From Homalodisca vitripennis (Eukaryota; Arthropoda; Insecta; Hemiptera; Cicadellidae): a DNA stretch of 64,000 bases. The translations under genes and the position numbers were made by a program. The DNA is taken from the NCBI RefSeq assembly GCF_021130785.1, contig NC_060211.1, positions 24,103,001 to 24,167,000 on the forward strand, in the 5' to 3' direction. The notes below the pieces were generated by a model, which was given only the letters and a program-made list of their open reading frames with translations, searched no databases and was not told where the DNA came from. Numbering within the stretch: position 1 is the stretch's first letter; every line of letters starts with the position of its first letter. Below, one piece after another: positions 18,750-64,000 of this stretch.

Positions 18750-21700
18750 TAAGTCCTAACCTTTCCATATCCAAAAAAACTTCTTGTTGTTCAAGTAATC
18801 CAGTATATAAAAGCCTTTCAATATTACATCACAATGTTCAACACCTTCCATCTCGTCTGGATCTTCTTGACATTTTTCTCACTGAATCAAAACCGGACAT
18901 AATTGCACTAAGCGAGCATAAGATGATAAAAGAAGAAATAGACTTGCTAAAAATTTCAAATTATGTAACAGCTTCTTATTTTTCAAGAAACCTAGGACGG
19001 GGTGGAGGTGTCATAATTTTGACTCATACAAATGTAAACTTTAAAGCTGTAGAAATCCCTTATTTTCAATCAATATTAGTAGAAAAAGAATTTGAATGTT
19101 GCTTGACAGAAATCATAAATAGTGGGTTTTCTTTCGTATTAGGATGTATTTACAGATCCCCAAATGGTTCAAACTTAAACATCTTTTTTGAAAATTTAGA
19201 AATTTTACTAGACATTTTATGTAAAAAATTTGAAAAAATTGTTCTTGCTGGAGATTTTAATGTGGGTGTTTTAGTAAAAAACCACACTTATACTAGATTT
19301 GTAAATGTTTTATCTGGTTATGGTATGAGGTATATGGTAAATTTCCCTACTCGAGTAACAGAACATTCAAAAACAGCAATTGATAACTTCATCACCAATA
19401 TAGAGCCCAATAGTTTAAATGTAATTGGGGCAATCACTCATATTTCTGATCATGATGGCCAAATAATGGAATTGTTAGATTTAGAATCAAAAAATATTAC
19501 TCTAGTTAGAAAACAAGTAAGAAAATTTGATAAAAGTAACATAGACATATTTCACAAACAATTAAGCTTAGAACTTTGGTTAGATGTCTCTCAATCTACC
19601 ATTCCCCTTAAATATGATAGTTTTTACAATATATTTAAGTATTACTTTGATGTTAATTTTCCAAAATTGTATATTACAGAAAAGTTGGATAGTAGAAATA
19701 AATGGATTAATGAGGAGTTAAAACTAAAGCAAACTGAAATAACTTATTTGGAGTCTCAATTTAGAATATGTAAAGATAACGAATTAAAATTATTAATCAA
19801 AAGTAAAAAGCAAGATCTACGAAATAATGTAATTAGTAATAAACAGTTATACTTTGAGGAAAAAATTATGAATTCAAAAAATAAGATTAAAACTACGTGG
19901 AACTTAGTAAATTTAGAAACTGGAAAACTGTCAAAAACCTACACAAACACTAAATTATTTCATCTGGGTCACTACATAACTGATCCATCTGTTATATGTG
20001 AAACATTTAATGAATTCTTTGTGAATGCAGTTAAAGATCTAGTAGTCCCAAACATTGAGCACTCGGCAAAAGCTACTTTATTAAATGTTAGTCAAGTCAA
20101 CACAAAATTTCAATTCAAAATGGTAACAGAAAATGAAATTATTGCAAAAATAATAACATCCTTCGATAATAAGTACTCTTCAGGATACGATGACATTCCT
20201 ATTACAATTATAAAGGCAGCTTTGCCTTTTATTTGTATTCCGTTAACTCATGTAATCAATCATTCCCTAATCTCAGGTATATTTCCAGATAAATTTAAAA
20301 TAGCCCGAGTTATACCTATATTTAAAAAGGGTAATTTAGAGGATGTGAAATGTTATAGACCAGTATCGGTACTTCCAGTATTCTCAAAAATTTTAGAAAA
20401 AGTAGTATATAGTCAATTTTCTAATTATCTCGAAACTAATGAGCTATTAGATAAACAACAACATGGCTTTAGGTCCAGTAAGTCTACTACAACGGCAGGA
20501 GTTGAGTTTATTGAATCAATAATTGAATCTGTTGATAGAGGGCAAAAAATAATTGGCATTTTTCTGGATTTGTCAAGGGCCTTCGATAGTGTTGAACACA
20601 GTAAGTTACTGAATGTACTTTATACTCTTGGAGTGAAAAGTACAGAATTGACATGGTTTAAATCATACCTGTCAGAAAGAAAACAATTTGTTGAAATTAA
20701 TCATTATAAAGAAAATGTAAAAGTTAGATATAAGGAAAAATATGCTTCTCGTCTTTTAACTGTTCAATATGGTGTCCCCCAGGGATCGATATTGGGCCCA
20801 TTACTGTTCCTATGCTATTTGAAAGGTCTACCTGGAATAGTATGGGGCAATGATAATAAAGTTTGCCTTTATGCAGATGACACAAACATAATTGTAACTG
20901 CGGAAAGTGAAGAGCAAATAGAAATTTCCTCTCACATTGGCTTGTCGTTGGTGAAAGACTTTTTGGACAGTAAAAATCTCCTTTTGAATTCTAGTAAATC
21001 TAATTTTATTTCCTTCTCAACAAAGCAAGCTAAGAATAAATTACGGCCCACAATATTTGTCGAAAATAAGATACTGGACCAAGTACAAGAAACTAAATTT
21101 CTAGGATTAGTTATAGATGAAAACTTAACGTGGGATGAGCATGTAAATCTTGTTATGCGCAAAACATCAAGTGGCCTTTATGCTCTAAGAAGAATGGCAC
21201 TATCATGTAACATAGAAACATTAAAATCTATTTACTACGCCTTAATCCACTCCCACATTTCTTATGGTATTTGTATATATGGCACAACAACAAAACGAAA
21301 TATGGACAGAATCTTAATCCAACAAAAACGGGCCTTAAAGATTATGCTCCATTTGAAACAATCCGACTCTGTTAAACATATATTTTCAGAATTGAAGATT
21401 TTTACAGTGTATAGCTTATATATTTTTGAGACAATAAAATTCATACTTTTAAATAATAAAACTACAATAGGGAAAAATGTACATACATATAATACTAGAT
21501 CACATCGACAAGTTGAACAACATAGATTGTGTTTTTTCGAAAAGAAAACTTCTTTTAAAGGAAACAAATTTTTTGACTGTTTACCGCAAAATATTAAACA
21601 AGAGAAAAATCTGAACAAATTTCTTAAATCATTAAAAATTTTTTTAATAAAATCTGCATTTTACTCAACTGAAGAGCTACTTACTCTAAGAAACCATTGA
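18629..21700 (+). CDS. LINE B ORF2: endonuclease-reverse transcriptase, intact
   Basis: A 1,023-codon frame without stops. AP-endonuclease (residues about 62-275): LHHNVQHLPSRLD, ALSEHK, GRGGGVIIL, LGCIYRSPNGS, VLAGDFNVG, TAIDNFI, ISDHDGQ. Reverse transcriptase: KIARVIPIFKKGN, YRPVSVLPVFSKILEK, QHGFRSSKSTTTA, motif A IFLDLSRAFDSVEH (about 645), motif B YGVPQGSILGPLLF (about 714), motif C CLYADDTNII (about 746). All catalytic residues are present. The frame opens after a stop at 18605 and has no ATG until about residue 99, past the first endonuclease motifs. It is in the -1 frame relative to ORF1 and overlaps it by at least 121 bases. Translation by frameshifting from ORF1 is therefore likely. 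Clade: CR1/Jockey group, not resolved further. Confidence 0.93.
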   Translation: MFRLPAINSPHQVTASSLDIWQEPFILFKLPSTTANTPLLISPNLSISKKTSCCSSNPVYKSLSILHHNVQHLPSRLDLLDIFLTESKPDIIALSEHKMIKEEIDLLKISNYVTASYFSRNLGRGGGVIILTHTNVNFKAVEIPYFQSILVEKEFECCLTEIINSGFSFVLGCIYRSPNGSNLNIFFENLEILLDILCKKFEKIVLAGDFNVGVLVKNHTYTRFVNVLSGYGMRYMVNFPTRVTEHSKTAIDNFITNIEPNSLNVIGAITHISDHDGQIMELLDLESKNITLVRKQVRKFDKSNIDIFHKQLSLELWLDVSQSTIPLKYDSFYNIFKYYFDVNFPKLYITEKLDSRNKWINEELKLKQTEITYLESQFRICKDNELKLLIKSKKQDLRNNVISNKQLYFEEKIMNSKNKIKTTWNLVNLETGKLSKTYTNTKLFHLGHYITDPSVICETFNEFFVNAVKDLVVPNIEHSAKATLLNVSQVNTKFQFKMVTENEIIAKIITSFDNKYSSGYDDIPITIIKAALPFICIPLTHVINHSLISGIFPDKFKIARVIPIFKKGNLEDVKCYRPVSVLPVFSKILEKVVYSQFSNYLETNELLDKQQHGFRSSKSTTTAGVEFIESIIESVDRGQKIIGIFLDLSRAFDSVEHSKLLNVLYTLGVKSTELTWFKSYLSERKQFVEINHYKENVKVRYKEKYASRLLTVQYGVPQGSILGPLLFLCYLKGLPGIVWGNDNKVCLYADDTNIIVTAESEEQIEISSHIGLSLVKDFLDSKNLLLNSSKSNFISFSTKQAKNKLRPTIFVENKILDQVQETKFLGLVIDENLTWDEHVNLVMRKTSSGLYALRRMALSCNIETLKSIYYALIHSHISYGICIYGTTTKRNMDRILIQQKRALKIMLHLKQSDSVKHIFSELKIFTVYSLYIFETIKFILLNNKTTIGKNVHTYNTRSHRQVEQHRLCFFEKKTSFKGNKFFDCLPQNIKQEKNLNKFLKSLKIFLIKSAFYSTEELLTLRNH

Positions 21701-22109
21701 AATACATTGTGCTTTTCCCCTTTTCGTTTTATTCAAAAGAAAATTGTTAATGACTACTCTAATAGAACAGGTATGAAAGTTGAAAGAAGGTGAAAACACT
21801 TAATTTTAATATTTTTATTTGTAGGCTCAATGTTTGTATGATTGTTTGTAAAACCTGTATTTAGAACTAATGTTGTTCTGGCCCGAAGAAGGCGAAAACC
21901 CCTAAACTAATCTGCACGAACCTAGTTAAGAATGTGTAATTTTGTGTATAAAGAGGTTCTTGTTTTCTGTTTTATCTCATTTGTTTTTATTGTTCACAGA
22001 CATTGTAAATGTTTAAATTAAAACCAATTACTTTGTTGACACTATTTCTTGTACGATATGTACATTTTTATGAAATAAAGATGTTTGATTGATTGATTGA
22101 TTGATTGAT

Positions 22110-22500
22110 CCCTTTTATAATCACGACACAATACCAAGTTGGAGAAGTGCTCTAGATCAGAGAGTAGGCTAGATAGAAAGGGAATTGGCAATTATATTCA
22201 CCTAATATAATTGTTGAAAGGAGCACTAGAAATACATAATAAAAACTGATTATGCATGATTTTAACAGTTAGATTTTTGTACTTAGCCTTGTTTTTAATG
22301 CCATTAAAAACACATTAAAATGTTAAGTACATACATCTGGACACTAAAGATCTTGAAAATGAGAACGGAAATGTGAATGAGAACCCCTGATGCAGACCCC
22401 ACATCGTAAGTATTTCTTTAATAGAAATTAATTTATCGTAAGAAATTAATTACTTTCTTTAGTAGAAATTAAAATTTTGGAATAAAACATCTGTTTATCT
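22110..22500. other. No gene recognised
   Basis: AT-rich stretch between the (GATT)n tail of LINE B and the next insertion. I see nothing in it. Confidence 0.5.
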
Positions 22501-22513
22501 GGAATCAGCATTA

Positions 22514-23524
22514 CTTACTCCCATGGCCATGGATACCCTAGGTGGTATTTGGCCTCGCCAACCAGCTGCCTCCATCTCTCCCTGTCTTCACAATCCCCCT
22601 GACCCGCTCTCAATTTCCGCAAGTCCTTCTCCACCTGGTCCTTCCAGCGATTTTTGGGTCTACCTCGAGGTCTTCTTCCAATTGGATTGTGTTTCCAAAC
22701 CTCTTTAATCTATTTATCATCCTCCCTCCTCATCACATGGCCTGCCCACCGAAGTCTCTTGCTCTTTGCTTCTCCTACAACGTCTGGAGATTGAAACATC
22801 TCTCTGATTTCTTGGTTGTGCCTGATTCTCCATCCATCTCCATCTCTAATAGGTCCGAAAATTTTCCTCAACATTTTATTCTCGAATGTAACCAATTTCT
22901 TTTCTGCCTGTTTATCTATAATCCATGTCTCTGCTCCATAAAGAAGAACTGGTCTTATAACAGTCTTATATATTCTTAATTTTGTTTTGTAAGACAGTAA
23001 TTTTGATTTTAAAATATTATTCAATGCGTACATGCTTCTATTTGCCAAATTTATTCTATTTTGGATTTCTATTAATTCATTACTCTTTGAAGTAACTATT
23101 GCTCCGAGGTATTTGAATCTTTCAACCTGTTCAAATTTATGGTTCAGTATTTCCAAATCTTCTCTACCATTATTTCCTTGCCTAAAATAAATCAACTTTG
23201 TCTTAGCGTCGTTAATTTCTAGTCCTATTGACCGGGTTTTGTCTATTAATATTCCTGTCATCTCCATCAGTTCATCTCTGTCAATAGAAACTAACACCAC
23301 GTCATCCGCAAATGCCAGTGCTCCTATCTTAGTTCCAATGCTTATACCTAGTTTCCTATTTCTTATTTCTTTTAACGCTTCTTCCAGGGCTAAATTGAAC
23401 AGTAATGGAGAGAGGCTGTCACCCTGTCTCACCCCTGTTTTTACTTCAAACTCGGGTGAATATTCATTTTCCACTTTAACTTTGCATTTGGAATTTTCTA
23501 AGCTAAGTTTTGCCATTTTCGTCA
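22514..23524 (-). mobile_element. 5'-truncated non-LTR element C with 13-bp target duplication
   Basis: The insertion is flanked by the exact 13-bp direct repeat GGAATCAGCATTA at 22501-22513 and 23525-23537. It is read on the minus strand and contains only the 3' half of an RT gene, with almost no 3' UTR or tail. A 13-bp duplication fits target-primed reverse transcription followed by 5' truncation. Confidence 0.92.
22515..23516 (-). pseudogene. LINE C reverse transcriptase, C-terminal part
   Basis: Begins after RT motif A. Visible are FEVKTGVRQGDSLSPLLFNL (motif B), ALAFADDVVLVS (motif C), VERFKYLGAIVT, RPVLLYGAETW, KMLRKIFGPIRDGDGW and SKRLRWAGHVMRRED. An in-frame stop follows at about 22708, after which the family C-terminus continues as NPIGRRPRGRPKNRWKDQVE ... 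ERWRQLVGEAK to the natural stop at 22515. The GxRQGxxLSP and GHVxR pattern fits RTE-like and related clades, distinct from LINEs A, B, D and E. Confidence 0.88.
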
Positions 23525-23641
23525 GGAATCAGCATTAGTAAATATAAAATGACGAACTATTATCTAATATTGCCTAAATTTAATATCGTAGATCAATGAG
23601 GAATAAAAATAAACATTTTTCATATACAAAAATTGATTACA

Positions 23642-23647
23642 TTTATT
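23642..23647 (-). terminator. Poly(A) signal candidate for the USP gene
   Basis: TTTATT on the plus strand is AATAAA on the minus strand, about 355 bases downstream of the USP stop codon at 24001-24003. The DNA between (23650-24000) is open 3' UTR-like sequence with no coding signal. Confidence 0.45.
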
Positions 23648-24000
23648 TACATATAGATGAGTATAATTTCAACAAATGCTTGACCTTACTTAAAATATCA
23701 ATAAAACATAAATAAGAGGTGTATAATGAGCTGAGCTAAGTTCAACTGAGGCTTTCACTATTCAATGAGATCAGCTTTGCGTTGAAATCTTCATTCTTAA
23801 TGTCAGCGCCTGGAAAAATATGCAATGAGTAATACCACTAGTTCAATTAGTAAAAAGTCATTCAATTGTTTATTTATTATAAATGAACATAAATTCTAAA
23901 TAGTTGCAAGTGATAAAAATAGAGAAAATATGTAGTATGCCCGTCCACAAAAAATTAAAATAACTTTCCCTGTGTGATAAGCTAATGAGATAAAAGTTAT

Positions 24001-63095
<39,095 letters not shown>

Positions 63096-64000
63096 CTGCC
63101 ACTTCCCCTAGAACCGATCTGTAATTGGACAAAACATAATGTAAAACATCACATCATGAGGCTCTTAGAAGTGTGCCAGACCAGAACATCCCCTAAATCT
63201 GTTCCAACTTTTGCAAACCCGACATCTTGTAAAGTGCTTATTATCAATGCTGTTTAGATTTTTATTCTTATTGCCACATTTATACAGGTTTTATTGTGAA
63301 TTTAAAAAGCCAACATAATGGATATTTTATTTCACAACAGTATTAAAATGTACAATATTTTTAAAAGGAAAGTGAAAAGGTAATGCTTAACAGCTCCAAC
63401 AGAATGAGGTGCTCAACTTAATGGTTAACCACCAACAAAAGTGTTTTATTAAAACATTTCAAATATTAAATGGAATAACTGCTGTAATAAGTAGAAGGGG
63501 GTCGTCCTATTCAGCATACTAATGAAAAGGAAGAGAATGCAATAAACTTTCCATAAGTATAATAAACTATATTTAAAAACACACATTAAAAAATAAACAA
63601 ATTCATCTTGTTAGCTTTCATAATTCACAAAAATGAATTCAACTATTTAAAAACAAATATTACTAGAAGAATCATGTTTAAACCAAGGTAAAGGCCTATC
63701 CTTATCACTGGCGATGGTGCCACTGGATTACACTGTTGGCAACATTTGAAATATATTTAAATCTACTGGTATTTCAATACACTAATAAGATTGTTTAAAA
63801 GTAATATAACAATTCAAGTTAAACTCTGACGGATTTTGAGAAATGTTGTATCATTAGTTTTGAGAATACAGTATACATATTTTATTCATTTATTGTTATT
63901 ATTAAAAATCTTCCAATACTCAATTCAATTTGGTAATGATAAATTAAAACTGTGCCATTTCATAACTGTACACAGCATTATATTTTTAATTGTCACTAGA
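63096..64000. other. USP 5' region, no gene recognised
   Basis: Includes the 5' UTR next to the ATG. No convincing promoter motif, frame or element. AT-rich with ordinary short ORFs. Confidence 0.5.

Larger units (their letters stand above)
17585..22109 (+). mobile_element. Non-LTR retrotransposon B (macro-domain LINE)
   Basis: Two overlapping long frames (17625-18749 and 18629-21700), a 3' UTR, AATAAA at about 22074 and a (GATT)n tail (22086-22109). The 5' boundary is uncertain: the esterase domain in ORF1 lacks its N-terminal half, suggesting 5' truncation. Both frames are free of stops, so this is one of the youngest copies in the window. Confidence 0.88.

Noticed and set aside
17497..22118. 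Target-site duplication CCTTTTAT for LINE B
   Set aside because: Only eight AT-rich bases match and the implied 5' end is not supported by anything else.
22523..22979. Plus-strand frames opposite LINE C
   Set aside because: Antisense shadows of a clear reverse transcriptase on the minus strand.

Overview
This is an AT-rich, intron-containing animal sequence. The gene content, spliced exons and mix of mariner, piggyBac, hAT, Tc1-like, Penelope and non-LTR elements indicate an insect nuclear genome; a hemipteran is only a guess. No bacterial features are present.

Two host genes can be read. At the left edge (+ strand) are the last two exons of ribosomal protein L7. The rest is dominated by one large gene on the minus strand (63,095 down to 24,001). 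Seventeen exons with matching splice sites and phases join into a 1,031-codon ubiquitin-specific protease (USP). Its Cys box is at residue 125 and its His box at residue 964. Between them the protein carries a UBL-like segment and an eight-cysteine RING-type finger.

Between the two genes (about 2.2-23.5 kb) is a cluster of nested transposons. (a) A SINE-like repeat is interrupted by a mariner (TA target site), which is interrupted by a hAT-like element (8-bp target duplication), which contains a non-LTR retrotransposon. (b) An old antisense reverse transcriptase is split by a 7.7-kb TTAA-flanked piggyBac-type composite. This composite holds an 84-bp minisatellite, a hAT-like transposase relic and a second, complete-ended piggyBac. 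(c) A further mariner relic follows. (d) A well-preserved non-LTR element has a 1,023-codon EN-RT frame and an ORF1 encoding part of an SGNH esterase followed by a TARG1/OARD1-type macro domain. (e) A short antisense non-LTR insertion is bounded by 13-bp target duplications.

The USP introns are full of mobile DNA. Intron 15 holds about 20 tandem copies of the catalytic-histidine exon with its own 3' splice site, abutting a truncated mariner, plus several inverted-repeat elements. Introns 12-13 hold a Tc1-like element with long inverted repeats and a LINE tail. Intron 6 holds a Penelope-like element (RT plus GIY-YIG) with a 13-bp target duplication. Intron 2 holds a Kolobok-like TTAA element. 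Intron 1 holds a non-LTR element whose ORF1 starts with a PWWP chromatin-reader domain, and another long inverted-repeat element.

The most novel-looking items are the macro-domain and PWWP-domain LINE ORF1s, the USP/RING chimera, and the amplified catalytic exon inside its own gene.
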